A stretch of DNA of 64,000 nt. Origin: Chlorops oryzae. Lineage: Eukaryota > Arthropoda > Insecta > Diptera > Chloropidae. Below are positions 34,658 to 45,061 of this stretch, piece by piece. The stretch is from contig CM035808.1 of the NCBI GenBank assembly GCA_020466095.1, forward strand, positions 35,915,502-35,979,501, in the 5' to 3' direction. The notes beneath the pieces were generated by a model. The model had not been told where the DNA came from. It saw nothing but the letters and a program-made list of their open reading frames with translations, and did not search any database. A program made the position numbers and the translations under genes. Position 1 is the first letter of the stretch. Every line of letters begins with the position of its first letter.

Positions 34658-34992
34658 TGTCGGAGGACAACCAACTTGTAGCGCTGCATTCAAGGAAGGA
34701 TCGTTTATAGATCCTGTTCCCAAAGAGGATCACGTCCTGATCCCATAGCCAAAGAAGGATCGCTGTTATTTGTTTGCTCATTGGTTTGAGCGCAGTGTGT
34801 TTCGTAGTTGTCTTTTCATTTTATGCTATTTCGGATATTCTCGAATCACACTCGACAATAAATCTGTTGTCTCGCTCGAACCTAGTAAACTCACAACCTG
34901 CCTACTAAATTACTAATTCCAAATCAATATGAATCCGACAAACAAACTAGATTTCTAATGCTATGCAAGTATAATTTCTTTACACGCCGACA
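34658..34992 (-). repeat. 5' LTR (complete, 335 bp)
   Basis: Bounded by TGTCGG at 34658 and CCGACA ending at 34992, a short inverted repeat with TG...CA ends as expected for an LTR. Sequence outside is TATATATA. Orientation is taken from the minus-strand gag and pol pieces. Confidence 0.85.
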
Positions 34993-35001
34993 TATATATA
35001 T

Positions 35002-35561
35002 TGTTACGGATTTCTAAAAAAGGATTCTTGTCGTTGGTCTTTTCTATAGGCGTATCCGTATCGCAGATTGTGACTTGTTTATAAGGAGTTTCAGAGGTCA
35101 GAAATACAAAAGAACGATTAGTTAGATTCAGCTGCGACGAAAATATTTATTATTAGAGCGTGTATTTTTAAGCATTTATAAAATTAAGCGTACTTTATGG
35201 GCAAATAATTTGTTCAATTTACATAAAGTTAAGATTCAAATCGATTTTTAGCCTATTAAAGACTTTTTCAAAGCTAGGAAATCCCCTTGAAGTTCAAATT
35301 CGCTACTATTTCCAAAATGGTGATAAGAAAAAAAATATTCCGCCACAAGTATGCTTCAAATTTATAAATGCTTAAAATACACGCTCTATTTATTATATTT
35401 TAAATCAGCTTCCCAAAATCGGAATATCCTTAGCTACAAAATTATTTGTAAAGGAAAACTTATTTTCCTAAAAATAACAAAACTTCCATATTCATACGAA
35501 TAATATTTAGGGAGTGTACAATTTCAAACTTATAAAAACATGGGATCCTAGATCCATAACA
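35002..35561. mobile_element. Candidate solo LTR (560 bp)
   Basis: Begins TGTTACGGAT and ends ATCCATAACA (TG...CA, with inverted ends), and is flanked on both sides by ATAT (34998-35001 and 35562-35565). It sits in the same TA tract as the Gypsy element. Inside, AGAGCGTGTATTTTTAAGCA (from about 35156) recurs inverted near 35365-35390. No internal coding. A foldback element is the alternative. Confidence 0.5.
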
Positions 35562-36297
35562 ATATATATACATATGATCAGCGTCACCAGCAGATTCGAT
35601 TTAGACATGTCCGTCGGTCTGTCTGTCTGTATACAGTTATCTTATCGAAGGAGTTGAGCTATCTTCACAAAATTTGGTATGCGTGCTCACGGCGACATGA
35701 GTAAGAACAAGTTTGGACCCGATCGGATCTTTTTTAGGGGTACCTCCAGTACGAGGGTCTGTTACGAAAATCACAAAAACTGCTCTAAAACCAGAGTTTT
35801 TCAAGATATTTTGATGAAATTTGGTATTTGAACATATTTAAAGGCAAGTAATATGATTTCCAAAAATTTTAAAAGTTGGCGTGGCAGAAGGGCGTTTTTC
35901 GAAAATTGTCCCCTACACCCGAAGTTCAAATGGGTCTTGATCGAAATTTGGCACTTATGCTTCCTTTGTAGCCATAAACATCCTTCGAAAAACTTTCCTT
36001 GATCGGTCCATTATTAAGGGTACCTCCAGTACTAGGGTCTGTCACAAAAATCCCAAAACTGCCTCAAAATCTGACTTTTTCGAAATATTTCAATGAAGCT
36101 TAGAATTTGAGCGTATATTTCAGCCTCCGATTAGAATTGAAAAAAATTGGAAAAGTGGGCGTAGCCACGTGGGGTCGGTATATGGGGCCCCTTATAGCCT
36201 TAATCACCTCTTGATATTAACAAATATTTGAGCATGTGTGTCTATGTCGGGTATTCTATTGTCAGGCTCGCCTGACTATAACACCCTTACTTGTTTT
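35562..36297 (+). mobile_element. Mini-me/DINE-like element (type 1), 3' piece of the interrupted copy
   Basis: Resumes with ATATATACATATGATCAGCG, matching the complete copy after its own TA tract. It runs through GTCTGTCTGTCTGTATACAG, two GGTACCTCCAGTAC blocks, and the 3' hairpin GTCAGGCTCGCCTGAC, then ends TATAACACCCTTACTTGTTTT. It is collinear with 45140-45894 throughout. Confidence 0.8.
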
Positions 36298-38394
36298 GAT
36301 TGGTTTTGGTAGAAAATTGTAAAGAAAAATAAATATTTGGATAATATTTTTCTGAAAATATTTAATACCATTAAATTGAATATCCTTTAAGCAGGACAAA
36401 AATTTCCACGTTGTGTATAAACATTCACATTAATTTTTTTATGCATTTTCGTTTTGCCTAAAATTTTTCATCAAATTAAGCATGAAGGAATGAAGAAATT
36501 TAATTTCAAGCGCAAAGAATGGCCACTTGCGACAGCAAGAAATGCGTTTATTAAAAAAGAACGAAGAAAGTGAATACGAAACACAACAACAAAAACCCAA
36601 CTAAACCTTAAAATCGTGGCCACTGCAGAGCCACCACCTCTGCCCAATGTTGGCACGCTGTTAATATCATCAAAGCTATTACTGCCACAATCACCCACGC
36701 GTCATGCTCAATGCAAAGGACATGGAAAAAAGAAAAAACGTCAACGCAGCACATCGGCATGACTGACAGATTGTTGAACGCGCCGCGCGACCCCACCCCC
36801 AATCGTCCATCGACCGACTGACTAACCGACCAAGCGACATGCCGACCAATCCATTGACTATTTGCCCTTCAATCAAACGTCGCAATCGAACAATCGCAAA
36901 GCCGGCCGAAGGAGCGAGCAGGAGCTTCGCGGAACGCTGCAAGCCAACACGAAGCAAGCTAATCAATGCACCAATTTGAGAATTATGCGCGGGTGAAGCG
37001 ACTGAACTGAACTTAAAAATCACTGATTCAAGGGATATAGCAGAGTGAAGTGGATTGCTATGAAATGGAAGAGAATCGAATGGAATCGACTCGAATCGAA
37101 TGGAATGGAGTGGAGTGAAGTGAAGTGAAGTCGAGCTGAGCTGAGGTTCCTTCCTGCTGCTGGCGCGTTCCAGCAATGCGTCTACGGATAATCCCAAGCA
37201 CTCAGCGGGATATTACGCCCTTGCCGTATTCATTAGTATTTGTTTTCCAGCACTTGTACACACCATGAAAGACGGTGCGTTCGGGGTGGGGTTGAGTTGA
37301 GAGGGCGTTGGCGATACCCTGACATGGGCATATTTGTTCACTGTTGTTCCGCTAATAGGGCTCATTCGATTTTTAATTTAAACTTAATATTTCTCCCATC
37401 ATCTGCCCCATTTCTCAGTGCCTTTGTTGCGGATGCTTTTTCAACCAACTTCATGAGTTTCCTTCGGGTTTTGTTTTCTTTCTTTCTGTTTTTTTGTTAA
37501 CAGGGCGCATTGTTTTCGTTTCGTTTGTTTGCCGTTTCCACACTTGTTTCGGGCATGTTTCTTTCGTTCGCATTTACACGACCACGGACCACGGAGCGAC
37601 CGGAAACCATAGAGAACGCAGTTGAACTTTTACTTTTTGTTGGTTTTGTGCGCCCAAAAGGAAGTGAAAGCAATCTTAAATTTCCACTCTCTGTGGAAGA
37701 TTGTGGTCGCGAAGGGTTAATTCATTTTTAATTACAAAAATAAAGGAATGAAGCAAATATTTGGGAGAAAAAATTAGCTGGCTGATCCTACGAACTTCGT
37801 ACCGCCTCGAAGAAGAGAATCCGTAAAATACAAAGAACTAAAAATATGCAGAAAATCAAATTATCGCTCGCTCGCTTCATCTCTCTTACTCTCTCACTCC
37901 CTTTCTTGCTCTCTCACCTTCTTTCTTTCCAATGCCCCAACTCCCTTTCCCTCGCTATAATTAAAAATGCATCTGGCAGTAAATTTAAATAGAGCCCCAG
38001 CGGCCAAAATTCTGCTTACAGAAGTGATGACCCGTAAAACATTTCGTAGGCCGTCGGCGGTAACGCCTAGGACCCCATATACCATCCTAGTATACTTTTT
38101 TTCGAGCGTGGCCGTTTTGTAGAGTAAACGCCTACTACCACCACATAAAGTAAGCTATTGGTAGGCAGTTCGGCAACAATGTCGTATACTTTGTAGCTAT
38201 TAATATTCAGGTCACTTACAGTATCGTATACTTTGTAGGCTGTGGGCACTGTTGGCTGCTGTGGCTGTTAATTTCAAAAATAAAACGACCTACTATATTT
38301 TTTTCATAACATTGCTCATACGTAGGGTACAAAAAACTAAAAATTGCTCGATGGGACAAATGTGGAGGCTTAGGAGTATGAAAAACTGATGGTG
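36298..38394. other. No gene recognised; pentamer-type microsatellite
   Basis: Degenerate GAATG/GAGTG/AAGTG pentamers fill about 37060-37130, and a TC-rich tract lies at 37865-37925. The 168-codon minus-strand frame at 36691-37197 crosses the pentamers and has no recognisable domain. Confidence 0.4.
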
Positions 38395-38510
38395 ACCGAT
38401 TCTCAAACCTACCCGATATTCACGCAAAATTTCATTAAAATTGGTCTAGCCATTTCAGAGGTGTGAGGAAACAAACATCGCGACACGAGAATTTTATACT
38501 ATTCGATTCC
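38395..38510 (+). repeat. LINE 3'-end-like fragment
   Basis: The string TTCATTAAAATTGGTCTAGC, then CATTTCAGAGGTGTGAGG and GCGACACGAGAATTTTATAC, resembles a 3' region often seen at the ends of RTE/CR1-like elements in arthropod genomes. No coding is left. The assignment is from general recall and is tentative. Confidence 0.35.
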
Positions 38511-39594
38511 CTTTTGGTGTGCGTTTTCTAGCCACAAAAGTTACCAAACTTTCTGTTGTCTATAATCCAAATATTATTCCCAAGAACACTGCTCAACGAG
38601 AAGCGTCACAATAGCAAATGAAAACATCTATTGAGATCACATAGGGGAACGCATAAATCCAACAAGCGATAAAAAAAATTATAGTTCATTAGGTAAAAAA
38701 TCCAAAGGAAAATCGGTGCATAACCTTTTAAAAGTCCTGAATTCCTTTTCACACAATTCAATTGCCGTTTCCACACACAAAACAAAAGAAGAAGATAACT
38801 CCATTAACCAATTTTCTACCAGTCTTTGACTTGAGAAGCCTTTATTCATGAAGAAGCACTTTGTGAATCTCTCTCAAAGAAAACCAAAAAAAAAGTCCTA
38901 AATTGATGCAGGAAGAAAGAGAAGGAAGTGAAAAAGAATTCACACAGTTGCTTTTTCAATAAATTACAAGATTCTTTCTTTAGAAATCCATTGCAGGCGT
39001 ATTAAGAAATTTTCAGTCCCAATGGCTCAATAACATTCGAATGGCCAGCACGGGAAATGGTTATTCCTTTGTGTCTTCTTATTTTCTTCGGGACATTGTT
39101 TAATTGTATGACCACACGATTGAGGTCAGCAACGAGTTTTTCATAAGATTTTCAAAACCAAAACCAAAAAAAAAAAAACACTTTTCATTGATTCTGTGAC
39201 CATTTATTTCAAAATAGAGTGATAAAACTGTTGAGCATCTTTATTTAAAAAAAAAAAACACCGTCTTTTTTAATACTCTTCTTAGTCAGCCCCAGCGGGA
39301 TATGATAGAGTGCTGTGGATATCGTAATAGATAGGACGGAGTTCGAATCGTAAAATTCATCCACATAGACTTTTCTGCTTAGAGGCTTCTCATTTAATAT
39401 AATCTAAACAACAGGTCAAGAATTGAAGTACTCAAGCTCAGAGGAAGATTTTGATGGAATAACAGGCTTCATACAACGTCCCCAATAATCCGCCACTTTC
39501 AAAACGTATCCCCATAAAAATTCACAACCATCGTGCCAATCTGATCGAAGAGCTGTGTATACAGAAGAATTTATTTATTTCATGGAGTCATATA
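38511..39594. other. No gene recognised; weak tRNA-like stretch
   Basis: At about 39290-39345 a GATAGAGTGC-like box A and GAGTTCGAATCG (near box B) lie about 40 nt apart on the plus strand. No cloverleaf could be drawn by eye, so no tRNA is called. Confidence 0.3.
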
Positions 39595-39756
39595 CAGTTG
39601 AACCTCTTTAACTCGAACCTCGTTAACTGGAAATCCGCAGCAAGTCGAAGAAATATCATTCCCTTCCGATTAAATCATGTACCTCGAAGTTCTTTTAAGT
39701 CGAAAACTTCTTTACTCGACCCTTCGCTTGACACTCGAGCTGTAGAGTTTCCACTG
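39595..39756. mobile_element. 162-bp pogo/Tigger-type MITE
   Basis: The left end starts CAGTTGAACCTCTTTAACTC. The right end, reverse complemented, starts CAGTGGAAACTCTACAGCTC. TA flanks both sides (39593-39594 and 39757-39758). CAGTTGAACCTC...TCGAA ends with TA duplication are characteristic of pogo/Tigger MITEs. Internal TTAAGTCGAAAA blocks repeat the subterminal motif. No coding. Confidence 0.85.
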
Positions 39757-40273
39757 TATCAATCTATAATTATTTCAATTGTGGTTAAATGGAGGTCTAA
39801 TCGTCATCACACGTCGAAATAATCGTTCAAGCAAATATCTAATTTTAACGCTCAATTACAATAAACAAATGAAATACAAGCCAAAAAAGAAAATTCCCAT
39901 TCATCATTACCAATTGAAAGGTTTCTTTCAACTCAAACTCACTTTCCCCGATCACTTTCAGCCCGTTTCGAATGATTAAAATAGAAGAAAGATCAACATT
40001 GAATCGAAATTTTTATGAATGAAAATGCATCGAATGTGATCCCTAAAGAGAAAATCCAATAAAGGAAATGTGAAAGGTATCAAAATAAAAGGAAAATGCA
40101 TTCGAAAAACTTCGAAAATAAAAAAAAGAATAAAACTATTTTTTCTTAATACCAAAATTAATAGTAACAATCCTACAAAACAAGTGCCAACAATAAGTCG
40201 ATATTGACTCTCGACTTTGAAATCTACACCGAGTCAACTGCACTGCGCATGTGCACACGCATGCAACGCACAA

Positions 40274-40468
40274 ATGAAGTCGCGGCCGCCAGTCTATATG
40301 GCCATGGCTGGAACTCCGAATTTTCCATTTATACGGCCGAATAGAACGAAAAATCCGCCCAGACAATACGACGATATTGACCGTCACACAAATACTCGTC
40401 GTCTGATTAAGTTTGATACTCCGGCAAATGGTAACATGATTTATGATATTTCAATAGGACCACAATGA
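40274..40468 (+). CDS. Possible small protein (64 aa), unrecognised
   Basis: An ATG in a fly-like start context (CACAAATGAAG) opens 64 codons ending TGA. The product starts MKSRPPVYMAMAGTPNFPFI and ends DISIGPQ. Unlike other frames in the window it is not repetitive or F/L/S-rich. It is rich in P, N, R and D, with a mixed central part (RQYDDIDRHTNTRRLIKF) and mixed third-position codon use. There is no signal peptide or transmembrane segment and no family that I recognise. The frame is open upstream to 40208, so it could also be part of a longer exon, though no convincing splice acceptor was found. It may be a genuine small ORF, a terminal exon of a host gene, or chance. Function is unknown. 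Confidence 0.3.
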   Translation: MKSRPPVYMAMAGTPNFPFIRPNRTKNPPRQYDDIDRHTNTRRLIKFDTPANGNMIYDISIGPQ

Positions 40469-43400
40469 GAAAAAAAACACAAAACGAAATTCAGGGAAAA
40501 ACTCGAGGCCCAGAGAGAGACACAGACACAGACTCAGAATCGTGTTCGATTGTTCATTTTTGTAATTGTGGCTTAGAAACGCGCGTTGCGTTTATGGATG
40601 CTCCCTACGAGAACTAAAAAAAATATCTCTAATGGATGCTGAAAAATAAGAAATCAAAAAAAGCGAGAAAAAAACGAGTTCTTTGGGCAATTGTCCTTCG
40701 AATCGGCTGCATTTGGGCATAGGACCCGCGTTTCGACAGCCATCGCACTCACGTGAATGAAAAATGTTTTCATAAATAAACCATAATTCTTGATTTCTGT
40801 CTGACAGTTGGGTTTATTGGCTCTATTGAACCTGTTCCATTGGATTTGTGGTATGTGGATGACTGTTCGTTCGACTGTATGGCCCTCGAGCAGGATAGCC
40901 GAGATGTTATCTAGTTTATTGGTGGCTTAATTGTCATGTGGTTGTGGTTTGAATGTGAAGTTTCAGTTTTCTCTCCTCTATTCATGGTTTTCCTTTTCGT
41001 TTTTGGTTTCGTTTTCTTTTTTCCTCCTTTTTCAATGAAAACGTATTGGGTAAAGTAATTTATAATCATTAAATTAATCCTTTTGGTAAATGTTGGTGAA
41101 GATATCATGACTGAGATGGCATTGGAAAGCCATTTATAACGACTTTTTCGACTTGTCATTGTTCAAGAAGGTGCATGTTTTGATTCCTCTTCTAATGCGC
41201 TTTTATGAGTTAATTTGGTGTGGTCATCGTTGAATCACCCTCGATACGGATCTAAAGCATTCAGAGAAATTCAAAGATATCGAATTTTGTTTTGTTCTAA
41301 TGATCTGGCTCAAAGGGTTTATATTCCAGTATTTAGAATTCTCGATATTTGAATTTCAATCTAGCTACATTTTGTCACTTCTGATAAGCGTATTCATGCA
41401 AAAAAAAGTCCCTTTTCATTGTAAATTTCTCTTGAAAATACCTTTAACGAACCATAGACGACGTGTTTATTTTGACGAAATCGGCATTGGCAAGTGATTG
41501 TGACTGGGAGCACCACAACAGCCCTGGGAATAATTTTAAAAATCTCTTTTAGCTTTCAAAATGCCGGCATTTGGGATCTCAAAACATAATTGCATACACC
41601 CACCAACAGAATAAATACCAATGCATGTACATATGTACACGGAACTAACGAATTGTTGACTAAATATTTGCCAGCATTGATAAGAGCAAACAAACATCAG
41701 GCAAAAGCGCACACAAAGCCTTACTGCAGAAGACTTGAACGAGAATGTGTCAAACAACCAGAGCATTTGCCTACTTCTGATTTAAGGCTAAAAAAAAAAA
41801 AAACTGTTACCTACCCTAGCTATGCTCCTTTCGTACTTCAAGTGAATCCTTTTTTTTAACTCTCTCACTTTTTAGGTAGGAAAAACTCTCACTCTCCATC
41901 TCTCGCATTGTGTTGCCAAAGGATATAGGAAAATATTTTTTTTTTTTTAATTCATGAGAAAAACAACAATCGAAAATGCATACAAAAATCATCGCGTATC
42001 CTTTTTATCCTTTTTTTTTTTTTTTTTGTTATATGGAAGCCGTTCTTGCACGCCTACGCCACTCTCGATGCGCTGCAGTGTATAAAAGTGAAACGCAGCC
42101 GACTGGAACGTGTCAGACACACACACGCAGTCACTTAATCATAAAAGGAGAAAATCGGCAAGAGTTACAAGCTGCTACTGCTGCGTGATTATTACGATTG
42201 TACTTAACTCTTTCTGGCCAAAAACTGCGCACAACGAAAACCATTTAACCGCTTCGAATAAAGACGTCTGCCGCTACAGCTCTGCCCAAGGATTGTTTTT
42301 CCCTTTTTTTTGTTTTTTTGTTGCCCTTCCAAAAGGAATGTTAAAAAAATTCTTAATAAAAAAGGAAGAAATACAAAGCATGGACCAACCGCTGCTTTAT
42401 GACTGTAATAAACGAGTCTTGGCTCAACTACCGGTACTCCAGCGAAAGTCCTGCCAACTACCTACCGATCTGCCTTCTCACTTCCTACCACTCTTCTGGA
42501 CTTTGTGCGATTTTAGCCACATTTTTATAGGCTGTTAACTGCAAACGAGACCTGCAAATTTTCCTTTCTTGCGTTTTGAAAATTTCGCAAGGATACGCAG
42601 GATAATTTATTACGTCAAATCCTCAAAATTTTTTTTTTTTTTTTTTGATACAATGACACATTGTCACTGGAACTCGCCAACTCTCTGTCCCACATAGTAA
42701 GCGAGCATAATTTTTCTAGCAAAATCCTCTAAGACCCAACGTTTAACCAAACAGGTAAAAGATCCTTTCGACAAAACCTTTGATTATTCAACTCTATGCA
42801 ATGGGAACGATTTGCAAAACCCGACGACGAGTTATATTGCATGCAGCGAATATTTATGACTTGATACTCGGAAAATTGACGGAATTGACGAAAAGTCAAA
42901 TTTTATCCTTGCCAAAAATCATTTAGTCCTTGCAGCGAGAAAAAAAGGATCGTTTTCACCACAATTTTATGAAGAGTAAAGATCCTTTTTTTCGATCATT
43001 TTAAAAACTCATTTTCAATATACATATTTTCCTTTTTGAAATGATTTGGTTTGACTTTTGGTTTGTCAATCCTTAAGCTTCCGAGAAATCCATTATAGAA
43101 GGATCTTAACACGACATTTCAATAGTTCACTCCTAAATACTGTTTATGGAATATGAATATTTATGATTTTTAATGGAAAAACGGGAATGGCTTTGAGCTT
43201 GAAATACCGGAGGAATGCTCTGCCCACAGAAATTTTGATTTGCATGAATCATTTTAATGGAAGACTTTCCCTTCATCGATTTCACAGTTGTGAAAAATGA
43301 AGTACGGAAACAAGGGTTATATATCCTACTATAACCAGCTGATGACGCATGCAGACTGTGTCTAGAAGGTAGCGAGACGGCGGAAAGATTTGCTTGCACT

Positions 43401-43782
43401 GACGGACGACGTCATGATAAAAATTGAGACCGAATACTTTTAGGTACAACAACCAAGACGACGCATCCAATGAAATTCTAACTGAGTGGGCTAGATTCGC
43501 TTCAATCCAGCCCGTTCCAGTTAACAGTTAGGCATTGACGTGCTCGACTGGAACTCCGTGGGATTGAAAATGGTAGCACTCGTTTCTATCCCAAAGGGGA
43601 AAGAGAATGGGAGACGTCAGTCAGCGTACATAGATTCAGTACAAAGACGGAAGCCTAATACAGGGCTTGCACAGCACTTGAAGAGAGTCTGAAGCATGAA
43701 AAAGAACCCAATGCTACTCTGCTCTACTTTGGCATATCCGCTAAAGCTTATTCAGTCATTAGTCCTTAACTCGAAGCGCTCA
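40469..43782. other. No gene recognised
   Basis: Long T and A runs at 41790-41805, 41937-41950, 42010-42027 and 42630-42648. A TATA-containing stretch near 42081 is listed separately. The frames here (up to 142 codons) show no recognisable domain. Confidence 0.4.
42081..42120 (+). promoter_or_regulatory. Possible core promoter (TATA box plus initiator-like TCAG)
   Basis: A canonical TATAAAAG at 42081-42088 is followed 34 bp later by TCAGAC, with its A at 42115. That is a few bases further than the usual 30-31 bp and only a partial match to the fly initiator TCAKTY. The surrounding 42050-42180 is less AT-rich than its neighbours. No convincing downstream coding exon was found. Confidence 0.2.
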
Positions 43783-43990
43783 AAATTAAGCAGATACGAT
43801 GTATTGCCATAGCCAAAGGCGACTGCCGGAGAACCCCACAAAAAAGGCAATATCTACCACTGTTCCAGCAAACGGCCCGAGGGAAGGCAGAACGAAAAAT
43901 ACGTGGATCGATCCGATGAAAAAATATAAGCAAAGGATGGGGCTCAACGATGACATAATCCAGCATCCGAATGCCTGCAGAAGGTAGCTG
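43783..43990 (+). pseudogene. LINE remnant C
   Basis: The best preserved of three copies. After a one-base loss in the RW codon pair, the plus frame reads YCHSQRRLPENP, then NGPREGRTKNTWIDPMKK, then DDIIQHPNACRR. This resembles the C-terminal end of non-LTR polyproteins (RW-Y-x-H, then a basic region with TWID and a closing RR). Copies A (6727) and B (8005) align throughout. It continues 3' as non-coding CTGAGATCACATACCCACAC, shared with copy B. It starts the composite at 43783-45061. Confidence 0.55.
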
Positions 43991-44118
43991 AGATCACATA
44001 CCCACACCTCGGGAGAAGTGTAGGCGAATCCGAAAAGCGGTAAAGAAGGGTTAAGAAGAAATTGATGCTATTTCCGCGATCAGCGCCCTCAAATTAGTTT
44101 AAAAATTGTTTTCCTGCG

Positions 44119-44423
44119 CAGGGTTGGAATCAAACTGTTAATATCGCGACATATAAGCTTCAATGGAATCTCCAAGATGTTAAACAAGGACAACAATAGT
44201 ATCTTTGTTACAAATAGAATTGCGGTGTTGATAATGTATAGCCAAAATTGGTACTTTTTTGGTAGTTATCGTTAGGAGTTTGGTTTGACAAAAAAAAAAA
44301 TCAAGTGAGACCAGGGACGAAAATCGCAGTAGATTTTAAGCATTTCGCAGTGTCGCAGTAGATGTCAAAAATTTCAAAAAAATGCAGTAGATCTACTGCA
44401 ACTGCAGTAAAGTTCCAACCCTG
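44119..44423. mobile_element. 305-bp hAT MITE with perfect 8-bp target duplication
   Basis: TTCCTGCG lies immediately before (44111-44118) and after (44424-44431) the element. The ends are CAGGGTTGGAAT and, reverse complemented, CAGGGTTGGAACT. The element interrupts sequence that is continuous in the other copy of the composite (around 6985-7010), which therefore serves as the empty site. GCAGTAGAT motifs are clustered near the right end (about 44322-44410). No coding. Confidence 0.9.
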
Positions 44424-44564
44424 TTCCTGCGTTGCCCATTTCTGAGCTCGCAGATTTCGCCTATAATTCTCATTTCGTTCATAATTTGGGTTGGGTATAA
44501 AGTTTAACAACTCTCACTGTTTTTAGGGACTTCGAAGTAGAGTTGCGCGGCGTTTTAAGATACA

Positions 44565-44760
44565 TATCGATAAGTATATCGATTCATATATCGATAAGTG
44601 TTTCGATTCATATATCGATAATTATATAAATTCATATATCTATGTATAAATATATCGATATATGAATGTATAATTATCGATATATTGATAGATAGATATC
44701 GATATAACGATAAAAATTCATCGATATCTCAATCAATGTACCGACATATCGATAATTTAT
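44565..44760. repeat. TATCGATA-rich cluster, copy B
   Basis: Seven exact TATCGATA octamers by eye within about 200 bp, framed by the same upstream GTTGCGCGGCGTTTTAAGA and downstream ACGATAAAAACAAG as copy A at 7136-7340. The individual repeats have diverged but their number and setting are kept. Confidence 0.7.
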
Positions 44761-44896
44761 AAAAAGTGTTTTTCATGGATTTTCATTTTCTTTTGTAAGA
44801 TACTGTTACGATAAAAACAAGTAGGTCATCTCAAAGGCAGGCAAGAAGTAGAAGACGAAAAATTAAAGCAACAATCCTACGTGTTAAGTAAGAAGA

Positions 44897-45061
44897 TTTA
44901 TGAGCAAGTAAGGGTGTTATAGGCAGGCGAGCCTAACAATACGACACAAGCTTACATATATATTTGAACATTTTTTAAAATAGGCCCCAAGACCACTACC
45001 ATGAAGATAAAATGTCCTAGAGATTTTTAAGTACATAAGGGTTTCCAATATGGCGATTTTT
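44897..45061 (-). mobile_element. Mini-me/DINE-like fragment (type 1), interrupted by the next element
   Basis: AGTAAGGGTGTTATAGGCAG, then GCGAGCCTAAC, is the reverse complement of the type-1 3' end, as at 7626. It is collinear with that copy up to CAATATGGCGATTTTT, where the complete element at 45062 has inserted. The continuation appears to resume at 45895. Confidence 0.65.

Larger units (their letters stand above)
33445..34992 (-). mobile_element. Ty3/Gypsy LTR retrotransposon, internally deleted
   Basis: A right LTR (34658-34992) and a truncated left LTR (33445-33630) share TGTCGGAGGACAACC and about 185 bp of near-identical sequence. The whole is flanked by TATATATA on both sides. Between them, on the minus strand, are gag zinc knuckles, an aspartic protease and the start of reverse transcriptase. 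Everything from early RT into the 3' LTR has been deleted, and gag lacks its capsid part. No primer-binding site is evident next to the 5' LTR. It cannot transpose on its own. Confidence 0.85.

Noticed and set aside
36691..37197. 168-codon minus-strand frame
   Set aside because: Much of it is the pentamer microsatellite (repeated H-S-x-P-L/F-type peptides); no domain, no splice context.
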